In this document: positions 1 to 11,744 of the stretch, piece by piece | How the letters are laid out: each line of letters begins with the position of its first letter | Position numbering within the stretch: position 1 is the first letter of the stretch | Source: Pelodera strongyloides | Lineage: Eukaryota; Nematoda; Chromadorea; Rhabditida; Rhabditidae | Length of the DNA: 64,000 bases | Direction: 5' to 3' | NCBI GenBank assembly: GCA_036852015.1 | Contig: JAANDG010000152.1 | Location: 186,001-250,000 of the forward strand | Notes under the pieces: generated by a model | Told to the model about the DNA's origin: nothing | Database searches by the model: none | Seen by the model: the letters and a program-made list of their open reading frames with translations, nothing else | Program-made: the position numbers and the translations under genes

Positions 1-108
1 ACAGTTTTGTTTATGTGTCCCCTTGGGCAACACAAATAGTATTTGTTCTGCAAACCATGCCATACCGCTTTAAACCTATCATGGGCCGAAAAACAACCAG
101 ACACTCAC

Positions 109-785
109 ACGGCGGCTTTCTTGGCATGCATCCGTTTCTGGGCGGCTTTCATCTGAAGCGCACTGATCTGCTTCTTCCCCGCAGCGGTGCCGCCGTCATC
201 CTGAAACAAGTGAAACAGTACTGAAGCCGTATTCACCAACACACAGGGAGCCCTCCGTTCGGCTCACGAGCGCTCTGAATCTCTTCTGCTCTCGCACTCT
301 TTACGCACTCTTTAGCTTCCCGGGGAGGCCAGGGAGGGCTCCCTGCGTGTTTTTGAATTCCGCCACTGATATTGAATAAATTGTATGTTTACCTAGGAAT
401 ATATATCATACTTGATCCACTAGATATCGGGTTCACGATGAAGTTAGGCTAATTATATATACATTATCATACACTTTAGTCCCGTCTAGATCGCAAGAGT
501 CTGTGGAAGACTTAACAACTTGTTACAGTAGTCCATCCACTTAGTATGCGAGAATTCAAACAAGTATTGCTTGACCAAAAGAATGGGTATTGGATAATCC
601 GCTCGAATCGGTTTCTATTTAACGTTTTTTTTTGCAAAAAAAAAATTGAATGACTCTTTATTTATTCTACCAACCTTCTTCTCATCGCTCGGTGGTGCCA
701 CCGGCTCGGCCGGTTGTTCGCCGGGTGGCGGAGCAGTCGACTCGCCGGGCGGCTCATCCGCAGCCTTAGCGTCATCCGAGGACAT
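109..785 (-). CDS. 5' part of unrecognised acidic proline-rich protein (partial, runs off left edge)
   Basis: Two putative coding exons read on the minus strand. Exon 1 (785-675) opens at ATG and encodes 37 residues beginning MSSDDAKAADEPPGESTAPP, rich in Pro, Glu and Ala. It ends in Lys-Lys just before a GTTGGT donor. Exon 2 (200-109) follows a TTTCAG acceptor and encodes about 30 residues, basic and alanine-rich (KKQISALQMKAAQKRMHAKK), which looks helical or coiled-coil. It ends at a GTGAGT donor in phase 2, so the gene continues beyond base 1. The exon 1 donor and exon 2 acceptor agree in phase 0. I do not recognise the family. The local GC content and the acidic-then-basic composition look coding, but two short exons are thin evidence and the start could lie in an earlier exon. 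Confidence 0.45.
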
Positions 786-2150
786 CGCCGAAGCCAAAGG
801 TTAATTAATCTGGAAGAATAAGAAAAGTTAGAGTAAGATAAGGTAAAGACCCATCTTTGCAAAAGAACTGAACTCGTGGGACTGGCCGAACTATACGGTC
901 CAGTAGCTTTAGGGTTTTGGTTTCATTTAGATCGCTGGAATAATAAAATGCCGTGTAATTTTGCCTCGGGAATTCGTGATTTACTCTGCTCCACCTTTTA
1001 TGCTAGGGAGTTCAAATACAAGGTTTGCTTATGACATGTTCCGCAGAGGCACTGAGCACAGGCGACGAGTTTCAGATGACAATTGCTCGACGTCTTCGGG
1101 CGAGGACCAGGAGAGGTATCGCCCATGATTCTTATGTTCCGCAGAGGTGCTGAGCACAGGGGGAAACCTCTTCGGAAGAAGTCATAAGATTTTCACACTG
1201 TATTGAATTTGTTGTGTGCAGATTGTTGTGTGCAGCGCTGATACTACAATGACAAGTTGTTCGAAAAAAATAACCAACCTAGATAGTGACAGAGGTATAA
1301 ACTGACTTTGCGGATAATTTTCATTCATTTATAGTTCACATGAGCAAATTTGCATGTTCATACTGTTATGTGAAGCGTGACTATGCCACTATGCGTTTCA
1401 TTGTGAACTTGACTTTGATCGAAATTCAACAATAAAAACAAATTCATTTATACATACACATTCAAATCAATAAATTAATCGATAAATCAATCGATAATAC
1501 AACATATCAATGAAAATAAATCAATAATAAATAAACAAAAAGGTAAAGAAACAATCTCTGAACGCAAAACAGGGGTTTGCAAGATCATTGGGACGTATCT
1601 AAAGCTGTGAGCAAGGCGGGTTTGTATTTTGTATCAGAGTCCAGAAGCCAGAGGCCATATTCACCACTCCGATTCCCTCGGGGAAATAGCCCATGGGGGG
1701 AAAGAAAATAGCATTCTAATATGAGACATGCAGAGAAAAAGACGGGGAATTCCCCATGGGGAATTGAGTGGTGAATACGGCATCAGAAGTTAGGCCGTTA
1801 GGGGGAACTGCATGCAATTGCCTTGTAATCAGAAAAAAAACGAAAGTATATTTAGAGTCATTGCCAAATTGATTGAGCTGGAGATTTCAAAATTTTAAAA
1901 ATAAGAATAAAATTGCATATATTCTCAGGATCAGTCTTCAGCTTCATAATGAACCTGGCCCGGCTACAAGACTAAAATAATACTTATTACCAGAGTATTT
2001 ATATTAAATGCTTGTAAATTTATCAATTTCAGTCTAGGTGTAATCGATAATAGTATAAAAGGGAGGGGAGCCTGTCTGGGGAGAGTTGGTGAGGGAGGGA
2101 AACGGGAGGGAGCCTGACGGAGGGGAGTTAGTTCCCTGGTGGAGACGGTC
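786..2150. other. Intergenic stretch, AT-rich, with dispersed repeats
   Basis: No coding exon is supported here. It contains a fragment around 1020-1165 with the phrase TTCCGCAGAGG..CTGAGCACAGG repeated (1038 and 1137) and found again near 56710 and, inverted, near 60725. It also holds one copy of a short inverted-end element at 1652-1783. The rest is AT-rich sequence with no recognisable feature. Confidence 0.6.
1652..1783. repeat. Short inverted-end dispersed element, copy 1
   Basis: The ends are GGCCATATTCACCACTC and its approximate inverse (GAGTGGTGAATACGGC). The interior carries CCATGGGG motifs and the phrase AAATAGCATTCTAAT. A second full-length copy lies at 30060-30188, and a shortened one at about 28687-28745. 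It has no coding capacity, which is consistent with a non-autonomous DNA element. Confidence 0.75.
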
Positions 2151-4465
2151 TTAGTACTGGGACGACATGTACTCTGGAGGCTTGTTGACCACAAGAATAG
2201 TGGGTTGAGAAGATTGGACCACCCGACGGTCCCTTAGGAGAACTTCTGAAAATTACGTATTTTAGGGGAGAAAAGAAAACTAAAACTTGTGCGCAGTCGT
2301 CTGCGTTTTTATTGTGCAATCCGTAAATAAATAACATCCAACATTTTGATAATGGCATTATATTGACAAACCGCGAGCCTTATATTGACTAAACGGTATA
2401 TTTTGTTTTCGTCATAAATGTATTTTCTTACCGCTGAAACCTACGCCGCTCATTGGTATTTCTTACATGAAGGAATGTACTGTGCTTTTTTTTAGCAATA
2501 CTACTCGTAGACTTATGTATGTAAACTCGTGATATGACGCAACAAAGTTACCTTTATAAGCCAGTGCTACGGATGCCTGCCATAGACTGAAGAGGATTAT
2601 AGATATTAAACCCAGAAATATACATCCACATTGCACATAATATGATGCGGTCTTGTCGTTGTGAAGTGCTGAAATGTATGATTTAGAGATATTCAACACA
2701 GTTGTCAATCCTACATTTTTTCAATTCCTTCTATATTGCCACAGTGTACGACATTGCGAAGCTTAACACTTCGAACTTGCGACATAGTGGATGTGGTTTT
2801 CCAAATCATAAATATAGAACTTACTATCGAACGCCCAATTGAGCACCATGATTATGTAGAATGGTTTGAAGATGAAGTAGAAAGAGAAGACCAGTAGACC
2901 ATATGCACATAGCATCAGATGGAAACACTGCAAAGATACTGTATTTCAAAGTGTCCTCATTGTCAACCCTCCAGCAATCGATAACGAAGCTAGAAGCCCA
3001 AACTAATGGTAGGTGTGCTGCTGGTGCTCCTGTGGTGTACTGTGTGCCACACGCGAGCCAACGGTGCGCCACAGATGCGCGGCGCTTTAGCGACAACTCA
3101 CCGATGACGCAATAATGGGCCACATCAAAACTGCCTCTTTCTTGATCACTGCAGTCAATGTGAGGAGGATTACGGTAGAGGGAAGGAGGAGTACGAACAT
3201 TGCCTGGAAATAATAATAAACTTTAAAGTGATATGGCACGTGGTTTGACATGAGCCAAAATTATGGGCAAGTTTGGCTCCTTGAAAAAAGTTCTGCTTCT
3301 GAATCCATATTAAAGATGACCTCTCGTTTTTCAAGTTACAAGTTCCTAGCTGCACTATTAAAAGTTCACTACTTCTCTGAAAAGCATTACCTTTCTGAAT
3401 TTCAAGTAAAGTCCTGTGGCAATACACAAAACGACAATTGTTCCTATTGCGGCGCATAACTTCACACCATTCTGAAAATACCTTTATTTATTAATTTATT
3501 ATTTATTTTCTGGTTGGGGTTTTCCACAAATTCCAAACCCGCGAACAATACTAGATGGAATAGATCTCTCTCTCTCTCTCTCTCTCTATTTTTTTGGATG
3601 TAAATTTATAATCACCAGTAACTATTTTTCCAAAGTTAAACCATACACCTCTCGCGTTTTTATTATGTTGGATTCATACACACTCTAGCCTTTATGGGAA
3701 ACACTGTATAGCAATAGCTATTCTTATTTGCTTCTCATGATATTTTTTCAGAGTCCAGCCTGTTATTGAAGGACTACGCACCCCCTTTCACTTGATGTTA
3801 ATTTATGCGTAATGTGACAAGACACATAAATTTGCTCCCCGTCATTCTTATTGATAAGGTCACGGTTTGATAATTGATAATTTACGAATTGTCGAAATCA
3901 TTTACCCGTGACAACACCCCGCTTGATGAACAGGACCGGTTTTAATGTATTAAATGCTAATTGAGCAACATCATGGCAGGGGAACAATATGAAACAGGGA
4001 AACATACGTATGTAGGCATTCCAAGACAAGAACACTGGCAATATGAAAACAGCCTAAGCCTAAGCCTAAGTCTGAGCATGAGCCACAGTATAGTCATTAT
4101 CACTTACAAGGTGCTACACAGGAAAACGAAATAATTGCCGAAATCACAGAAAAACCGTCGTCGGCCCTTACCCTTACCAAATGGTTTTTACCAAAAAAAA
4201 AAACATCTGATGACCATCTGATGACAGTTTTCGATGAAACTTGGCCACGAATTGGTCACGAAATGGTCACTGTATATCTGTTGTATTTTACTAATTGAAT
4301 AAAGAGTTATATAAAAACCGCATTGCGGGAAGTTGTCAATAGGGGCGAGGCACTATTCCAAACTTGTCTTCTATTCAGAGGCCAAATTATGTAAAATTAA
4401 CTTACGCTGACGTGAAGTTGTCCCCGTAGGCATCGATCCTTCGTTCCTCCGTCCTTGGACCGCAT
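2151..4465 (-). CDS. Four-transmembrane LAPTM4-like protein with C-terminal PPEY motif (complete, 6 exons)
   Basis: Coding exons in transcript order: 4465-4406, 3471-3391, 3203-3102, 2927-2825, 2668-2552, 2245-2151; phases agree throughout and give 185 residues. The N-terminus has a short basic region with CLRGQLHVSNGVKL, resembling the Cys..His-Val entry to the first membrane segment of LAPTM4. Four hydrophobic stretches follow at about residues 24-42, 48-65, 82-108 and 128-148. The cytoplasmic tail contains PPEY near its end, a PY motif of the kind LAPTM4 proteins use to bind NEDD4-type ubiquitin ligases during endolysosomal sorting. Length is somewhat below human LAPTM4A (233 residues). 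The membrane topology and PY tail are seen directly; the LAPTM4 assignment is inference. Another nematode tetraspan family is the main alternative. Confidence 0.75.
4052..4070 (+). repeat. Interstitial telomere-like repeat (GCCTAA)3
   Basis: Three perfect tandem GCCTAA units followed by a degenerate one (GTCTGAGC). TTAGGC is the canonical nematode telomere unit, so this supports the taxonomic reading. Confidence 0.8.
4118..4275 (+). repeat. Dispersed repeat, copy 1 (inverted partner at 28183-28345)
   Basis: Contains AATTGCCGAAATCACAGAAA, then a run of A, then alternating TGGTCAC/GATGAC phrases. The same order is present in reverse complement at 28183-28345. This copy lies in intergenic sequence next to the interstitial telomere array; the other lies in intron 3 of the ARMC5-like gene. 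No coding capacity seen. Confidence 0.65.
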
Positions 4466-4473
4466 ACCTGGAA
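4466..4473 (-). other. Putative spliced-leader acceptor before the LAPTM4-like start codon
   Basis: On the minus strand TTGTTCCAG lies two bases upstream of the ATG at 4465. An acceptor this close to a start codon, with no obvious upstream exon, is the usual nematode arrangement for trans-splicing. A cis-spliced 5' UTR exon is the alternative. Confidence 0.5.
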
Positions 4474-5250
4474 CAATCGAAAATATTGATAATCTCTGAG
4501 CTAAAAAAAGAACACACATTATGAAATACATAAAAGACAAGCTCGATAACAATCACATAAGCTCAGAAGATATTTTTATCTATTAAGTAACATCGAGGGG
4601 TGCATCAAATAATATGATTAAGAGAAAGCAATGTAGATATAACATATAACTAGAACCGTTGGTACTGTAGTAGATTAGTTTCTTGTAGATTCTTGTTGAA
4701 AAGACGCACAAGTTTTCAATTTACGATCTACATGAATATGATTTCTCATCAAGAGGTTAACCAATTATTGAGTATCTGCAAGGTTACACAATTCTTAAAT
4801 GCCATGATATGTCTTTCTAAACATCTGCATACATCAAGTATCTCTGATCCGACGAGTATCACGGACATACACACCTAAACTGAGCAAAAACAGATCAGAA
4901 ATCGTTTCAGTTCAAAGTAAGAAAGCAGAATTGTGCTTTATTTCATGCGATCCATTCAAACCCGGTTGATGGGGCAAACTCTTTTATACTGGATTCTTTT
5001 ATACTGGAAACTTTAGAAAAGATTGAGGTTTCTAACACCGTTGACCCTGATTTTCTCCCCTCTATTTGATATCCGATCTTACAGTACACTCAAACTGGAT
5101 ATGCAGATTTGAGGGACACACACTGTGCGATTAGGAGGAATATAATATAGGATAGGAAACTTTTGTCAATGTACTATATTGTATCTGCATTATGCGGCAA
5201 ATTATGCGCAACTTTCTCAGGCGCAGGAAGTAGACGTGCATTCTTGCGAG

Positions 5251-5320
5251 TTAAAGCGAAATACCGGCCGGTTTTTGAAACGTATCGAGAACACCAGCAT
5301 TATTATACAGCTTTAATAAG
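5251..5320 (+). repeat. TTAA-AGCG element family A, truncated copy
   Basis: Begins TTAAAGCGAAATACCGGCCG, the diagnostic end of family A, and continues through TTTTTGAAACG before losing similarity. The opposite end is missing. Confidence 0.7.
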
Positions 5321-5597
5321 AAGTAACATATCGTAAGTAAAACATACAAAGTTACATACAAAGAAATTAGCGATACTAAGTATCAATCTCAGAATCGAAA
5401 ACTAACTGTGCTGTGCAGCTTCTTGGTAATGATAAGCATGAAACACACTAGTAAACACATAAAAATGATACAAGCTAGGGTACTAAACAAAAGCAAACAA
5501 ATATATCAACACAAAAGGCAATAAAAAAAGTGGTTTATGATGAAAAATACTATCGGTTATCTGTGAGAGATGTAAAGACCATGTAAAGAAAGAGGTA

Positions 5598-6088
5598 GAG
5601 AAAGCAGAGAGAGAAAGAGAGACAGAGAGACAGACAGAGAGAGAGAGAGCTAGAGAGAGAGGCACATATTCATGTAAGAAATGTATTCAAGTGACAATTC
5701 AACCAAACGCTTTAACCCCTTTTCAGAAAGGATTTACAGAAATCTTTGAACCAAAGAGCCCCCTTGTCGTACCGGATTTGGATTTCGATAAGTGAAAGTA
5801 GTTTACGGGTGAGGTTGAAAGGCGGGGTGTGAATAGAAAAGATATCAAAGTGAGGGATCAACTTAGGGAGGGACTGTTGGGAGGGAGGAAAGAGGTCAAG
5901 AGGGAGTCTTTAGTGAGGGGAGAGAGAGAGAGAGAGAGAGAGAGGTGGAGGGAATCCTGAACGAGAGGGAGGGAGAGAGAGAGAGAGAGAAGTAAGACAG
6001 AGATTTGTGAAAGAGAGGGAAAGCTAGAAAGAGCTACAGAGAGAGGGGTAAGAGAGAAAGATAGAGGGAGAGAGAGAGAAAAATGGAG
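5598..6088. repeat. GA-rich microsatellite cluster
   Basis: Interrupted (GA)n/(GGGA)n tracts at 5598-5665 and 5925-6080. Apparent open frames here encode only Leu/Ser repeats on the complementary strand and are not genes. Confidence 0.85.
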
Positions 6089-6840
6089 GTTAGCAAGGAG
6101 CTTAAACCCCTGTTTGCTTTTGTTGAACAAAAATCAAAGCACAGCTAAGATGTGGTTCCCTAAGACTTACTAAAACATAAACCTCGAAGAAACCAGATTA
6201 TTTACGGTCGAACTCACAACCTAAACTTGAAATACACACATGTAAGCGTAAACAACAAAATTACAAATCAGTTACTGTTTTAAAACAGTTGTTCTAATAT
6301 GGAATGCCTTGTTGTCATTGTATCAAAGATAACGGTTTGCATTTGAGATATAGTGAAAGCCCGCCAGCCTCTATATAGCTGCGGGCAGGCCTGCAAAAAG
6401 TCAAGGGCGCGCTTTTGCCTTAGAATGGCAAACGTCGCGCGCGCTGCCGTGCGCATGGGTGTCATAATTCCCATTCCTTTCTCCCTTTCCAATTTGCATA
6501 AAACATACCGTAAGAAGAGCGGCGAGCCTGTTTTCGCTCGTTTTTGGCATAGTTTCGTGTAAATCGCGCCGAACTTGGATAACACTTCTTATGCCAAAGC
6601 TAAGGACTACCGGATGGCAAGTTATAAGATGATTGACATAAGGAGAACGTGAAAAGAAAATGATTAAGATTAAGCTTCAGCACTTCGACATATATTGATA
6701 TAATGTTTTCAAAGATAATGGCTTGTCTATAACGTTGGAAAGTGTGACTACACCGTAACTTTAGTATATAAAGATAGCGGTATCGAGAAGAGTGCTGCCT
6801 TTCGGTAAGCACTCGCTTTATATTTCAAGAATTCTACATA

Positions 6841-6866
6841 GGCTTAGGCTTAGGCTTAGGCCTAAT
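6841..6866 (+). repeat. Interstitial telomere-like repeat (GGCTTA)n
   Basis: Three to four GGCTTA units followed by an inverted CCTAA. Orientation is opposite to the array at 4052, about 2.8 kb away. Confidence 0.8.
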
Positions 6867-7791
6867 CCCCCTAAGCCTTCATAAGTGGATCCATTGCCAT
6901 AATCGATGATCGCTGGAAAATCGATATTCGTGCAAGATCCTGTTATTATATGTAATCGTGAAAGTAATATTCATAAAATGGTTAGCCTGGTCAGATAGTT
7001 AAAAGAGAGAGAGAGGAAGAGAGAGAGAGGGAGAGAGAGGGAGAGGGAGAGAGGGAGAGAAGACTATGTAAAAGCGAAAGCAACTTTTCCTGAAATCCGC
7101 TAGTTCTAGGCTATAGTTTTCATTTTTACGATTTTTTTTGCGCCCAAAAGATGTTAAGATGTTATACAAGATATAGACTACTGCTAACCATGAAGACTGC
7201 TGTCATGATAGTAGTTATTCACAACCAGGGGCAAATTAGGTTCAAACAATGCATATGTGTATGCTAACTAGAGCAAGTAGTAAGGCGGCAAACGGTTCGA
7301 GAGAGAGCCACATAGCAGGGCTGCCAAGCGTAACGTGCAGTCTCAAAAACAAACAAACTAACTAACAAACTAACTGGTTTACAAACTCCTTCTAGTGAAA
7401 ATACGCCGTGTAAGTAACTAAAAGCTTGACAATGACAGTATATGGTAAACATTCTACGTCAGCGAGACATTATCATTGGATTGGCTTATTTAGCTGTTGG
7501 TATATGGCAGTTCCGTCACTATGTCTTAGGCATTCGGACAAACCGGTCTCTTGGCATTTCTCTCTCTCTCTCTCTTTTCTCTCTCTCTCTCCCCCTCTCC
7601 CTCACCCTCTGTCTCTGTCTCTAGATCAAGCAAGCCAAATACTATAGACGAAAGCAAGATTGAGACAATTTTTTTGCAACAAGCATTTTTTGTGCGTGCA
7701 AGCTTTTACGTTCTCGGCTTTTACGTTCTCGCCTTTTACGTTCTCGGCTTAGACTAACTAAGCCCAACAATAAATTGACTAGAATCAAAGA

Positions 7792-8279
7792 TTAAAGGGA
7801 TAGGTTCATCTCAAATCACCTCTCTTTTTATTGTTTTTATTGATAATAGCACAATTATCATTCACAATGAAAACTAAATCAATCACAGTACAATACGCCT
7901 CGCAGAAGAAGCTTCCTTTATTGGAAGCTAGTTGATCGGAAGCCAAAAACTAAACTCAAAAACTAATACCGTACACAGATCGCGCGGGCTAATGGCAATT
8001 AGCCAAGAGCAAATTAAATGATACCACCCGTGGAAAATAATGACCTGCCGAGTGTAGTTTGTAGCTTGGCTAATTGCCATTGGCCCGCACGATCTGTGTA
8101 CGATATTAGTTTTTGCGTTTAGATTTTGGCTTCCGATCAACTGGCTTCCAATAACGGAAGCTTCTTCTGCGAGGTGTATTGTTCTGTGATTGATTAATTT
8201 TTATTGTGAATGATATTTGTGCCATTATCAATAAAAACAATAAAAAGAAATGTGATTTGAGATGAACCTATCCCTTTAA
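7792..8279. mobile_element. Foldback element with TTAA-AGGG ends (488 bp)
   Basis: Begins TTAAAGGGATAGGTTCATCT and ends with its inverse, finishing CCCTTTAA. The two arms, of roughly 200 bp, are imperfect inverted repeats over nearly the whole element; for example GAAGAAGCTTCC near 7909 is mirrored near 8155. There is no open reading frame. It looks like a non-autonomous DNA transposon inserted at TTAA, related by its ends to the element at 11295-11744. Confidence 0.8.
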
Positions 8280-8381
8280 GTGAGATATCTATAGTATATT
8301 AGCAAATATGGCAAGGTTTTTACGATTCATCGAATATAGTTTGGGATCGCAACATATCTCGCGTCACGAATATGTCTCGAG

Positions 8382-8558
8382 TTAAAGCGAAATACGGCCG
8401 GTTTTTGAAACGCATCGTGGACAACTGAATTCTTACGTATTAATGCTAATTTACTCGAAGTTAGCTCGATTTTTTATTCTAATTTGTGTTCATTTGCATG
8501 AGCTGCATAGGAGTGCTGGTGTACTCGGTATCTCAAAAACCGGCCGATATTTCGCTTA
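8382..8558. mobile_element. TTAA-AGCG element family A, full-length copy
   Basis: Inverted ends TTAAAGCGAAATACGGCCGG and CCGGCCGATATTTCGCTTA flank an AT-rich centre with the phrases GCTAATTTACTCGA and TTCATTTGCAT. Size of about 180 bp and internal phrases match the other family A copies. Confidence 0.85.
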
Positions 8559-9535
8559 GGCCTGATCAACACATCCCAATCTTAGCTACACACAATACAG
8601 AAAACAGTACTTTGTGCAACACAGAATCGTTGTCACTACTATAAAAATAAGCGACCTGGAACCTTAGCACGATATAACGGCCGGCTTTTGCAATGTACGT
8701 AGAACAACAACTTCAGTGAAAAGCGGTAATATATCATTAAATGATGTTATTCAGTATGCATAAAGGGCCAGACACATGAAAAAGTCTGTCAAATTCTTGA
8801 CGTTCTGTTCAAGACCGGAACGGACTCTTGTTCTCGACATAGCTATTGCAAGCTATGCATTGTGACCAGTCTTTACCAATGACTATTAACAATACAAAGA
8901 CTGAGGATGAAGCTGAGAGGGAAAGAGATAGAACCACATAGACGACGAGAGAAGCAGACAGAGAGAGAGGGAGAGAGGGAGCTAAAGAAAAGACAAATAC
9001 AAAGAGAGAAATACAGAGAGAAATACAGAGAGAGAGGGAGAAGAGAGAAATACAGAGAGAGATACAGAGAGAGAGAGAAATACTAGAGAGAGAAATACTG
9101 ACAGAGAGAGGGAGAGAGCGAGGAGCCAGACCTCCCTGTTGCGTCAATGCTTGCGACGTGATATTAACAGTGATTGAATGGTGAGACGGTTTTCTTACCC
9201 AACGGATAAACAAGTAGAGATGAATCATGAAGTGTTCTGGTAATTATCCTGTTATATTTAAAACAATATAACAGCGGTTTTTGAAACCTAGGTTGGGCAA
9301 CTGGAATCCCATACAAAAAAAATCCGCGCAGAAGCACGCCGTTATTTCACACATTACATGGGAATACAGCGACCTGCATACTTTTCAAAACCGGCTGCTA
9401 TATCGCTTTAAAGCACCGACGGTTGGCATGCAAGCTCCGTTAAGTTGACACATAGAAAAGTTTGCTAACAATAAGTGCAAAACCCTTCTACACGCATAGA
9501 ATAATCGCAGAAATCGCAGAAAACAACACAGAAAA

Positions 9536-9710
9536 TTAAAGCGAAATACGGGCCGGTTTCTGGGACGCATCGTGGACAAATGAATTCTTACGTATTTATG
9601 CTTATTTGCTCGAATTTAGCTCGATTTGTTTGTTCTAATTCGTGCTCATTTGATGCTCATTTGAATAAGTGGAGTAAGAGTTTCAAAAACCGGCCGGTAT
9701 TTCGCTGTAA
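9536..9710. mobile_element. TTAA-AGCG element family A copy
   Basis: Inverted ends around TTAAAGCGAAATACGGGCCG and CCGGTATTTCGCTGTAA, with the family centre AATTCTTACGTATTTATGCT. Non-coding. Confidence 0.85.
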
Positions 9711-10007
9711 AACAATTTAAATAAAGAGTCATCCTTTTTTCTCGTAGTGGAACACAGTGGGTGAAACTGAAATGCTTAGCAATGTGAAAAGCGAAGATGG
9801 CTAGCTGGCTTGCTTTATTGGGAATTGGTTGCCGGAAAGCTTCTTCTTTTTAGATAATTGCCGATGATATAAAAAAAGGTTAAACCCTTGGGTTAAGCTT
9901 ACTGGATAAAGTAAGAGGTCCCTTAATGAAAATATATAACTAGAAGAATAAGGGGTTAAGCTAGGATCAGCTTTCAAGGCGGCCAAAGAAAGATACAAAT
10001 GCAGTTT

Positions 10008-10130
10008 TTGGTACGTCAGTACGTCTTCGGTACGTCGGTATGGTACGTCGGTTAGTCTTTGGTACAGCGGTACGTCGGTACGTCGGTACCACTTCGGTAC
10101 GTCGGATACCACTTCGGTACGTCGGTAACA
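10008..10130. repeat. TACGTCGG minisatellite
   Basis: About a dozen imperfect units of GGTACGTC / GGTACGTCGGTA with interspersed CTTCGGTACGTCGG. The unit is self-complementary in part (GTAC), so local hairpins are expected. Confidence 0.8.
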
Positions 10131-11053
10131 TTCCAAAAAAAGATCATTCACTTACAACTCGGATGCTGGCAAAAATATTCGCAACAAAATGAGTACCAGA
10201 ACTGCTAGATATAACCTCCCGCAGAATATCATTGTCACGTATCACATCAACACAGTAAAAAGGTCAACGATCATATACTCAAATCACTAACACATAATTC
10301 CCAAAGCAAACAGAAAAGTTCATTTCTTTATCAAGTTGACTTTTCACGACACTTTAAAGAAATGCCATTAACAGTAGAAGAAAGTGATAAATTAAGTGGT
10401 GTGGAAATTGTTTGGCGGGCCCGGGCAGCCAATTTAACTGCGCGCGCCCGAGGGCGAAAAGGGTTGCGCGCAGAGCGCTTGAGCCTAAAGGCTTGAAGAA
10501 GCGATACAGGTTTTGAAACGCTCTTAAGAAGGAGGGGACTGGCATTCTCACTAGGGAGAGAGTAGGAGAGAGAGGGGGACAGACAGAGGAGAGAGAGAAC
10601 GAGAGAGAAAGAGAGAGAGGGAGAGAGAGCGGGAGAGAGAAGGAGGAAGAGAGATAGAGAGGGAAGATGTAGTCGATTAAGCATCAATGTTTGCACCAAT
10701 GTGGTACCTAAGTCTATAAAAGGTCAACGTTACTCCTACCTGTGGTGATTTGTTTGCTTACTGTATTGAAAGGAAATGAGAAATATTCATACTTTTGAAA
10801 TAATATGCTAATTTTCACTGCAACTTTCGGCTAAATATATTGAATTCAATAGAACTTGATACTGCAAAAGTAGCAGACTGTGACCCTAAACTCAATTAGA
10901 GTATAAGTAGAATGAACATTTAAACTAAATCTAAAAACTAATTATTCATAGTGCATACCCCGGTCAATTGTCCTTTTATGAAGTTGTTTGCGCGACGGGG
11001 CAATAATTTCACCAAAATTGAATACATCTGTAACTAAAGCGCGACTCTGAAAA

Positions 11054-11236
11054 TTTAACGCGAAATAACGGCAAGTTTTTGAAACACATCGTGGACAACT
11101 GAATTCTTGCGTATTTATGCTAATTTACTAGAATTTAGCTCGATTTTTTATTCTAATTTATGTCCATCTGCATAAGCTGCATAAGAATGCAGTTGTCCAC
11201 GCGGCGTTTCAAGGACCGGCCGCTATTTCGCTTTAA
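11054..11236. mobile_element. TTAA-AGCG element family A copy
   Basis: Slightly diverged ends (TTAACGCGAAATAACGGC on the left, GGCCGCTATTTCGCTTTAA on the right) with the standard family A centre. Confidence 0.8.
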
Positions 11237-11294
11237 ATAAGGCTTTATCTGCCGACATGTGGATAGCGTACATAATCATGGTGGGTAGATTCCT

Positions 11295-11744
11295 TTAAAG
11301 GGACGGGCCCATCAAAATAAACCCATATTTTGCATGTTTTTATAATTTGTATAAAGGGGGTTTATTATAATATGTGTACACTAAGTTACGGCTAGACTTT
11401 ATGCCGCTGAAATTTTTCGGTGTCGATAAACTCAAAAGTATACCGTAGAAGACCAACAATTGCACCCTATTTTCTTGTCGCGTGTCCCGGGGGAATGTGA
11501 CTATATGGACAGATAGTCTCCCGGGTCCCAATCAGAGCGAGGTATCCTCGGGAGACGCGGTAAGGAAATACGGGTGCAATTGTTGGTCTTCTACGGTATA
11601 CTTTTGAGTTTATCGACACCAAAAAATTTCAGCGGGATAAAGTCTAGCCGTAACTTAGTGTACATATATTATAATAAACCCCCTTTATACAAATTATAAA
11701 AACATGCAAACTATAGGTTTATTTTGATGGGCCCGTCCCTTTAA
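11295..11744. mobile_element. Foldback element with TTAA-AGGG ends (450 bp)
   Basis: Starts TTAAAGGGACGGGCCCATCA and ends with the inverse, finishing in TTAA. The arms are about 190 bp and highly similar, including CTACGGTATACTTTTGAG on one side and its complement on the other. A spacer of about 70 bp contains CCCGGG. No open reading frame. The similarity of the arms suggests fairly recent insertion or conversion. Confidence 0.85.

Noticed and set aside
5727..5795. Possible 22-codon terminal exon on the plus strand (KGFTEIFEPKSPLVVPDLDF..) after a CCTTTTCAG acceptor
   Set aside because: The protein-like content and acceptor are attractive, but no upstream exon could be found, so a gene cannot be supported.
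8809..9228. 139-codon minus-strand frame rich in Ser/Leu/Ile
   Set aside because: Encoded by a GA microsatellite read on the opposite strand.
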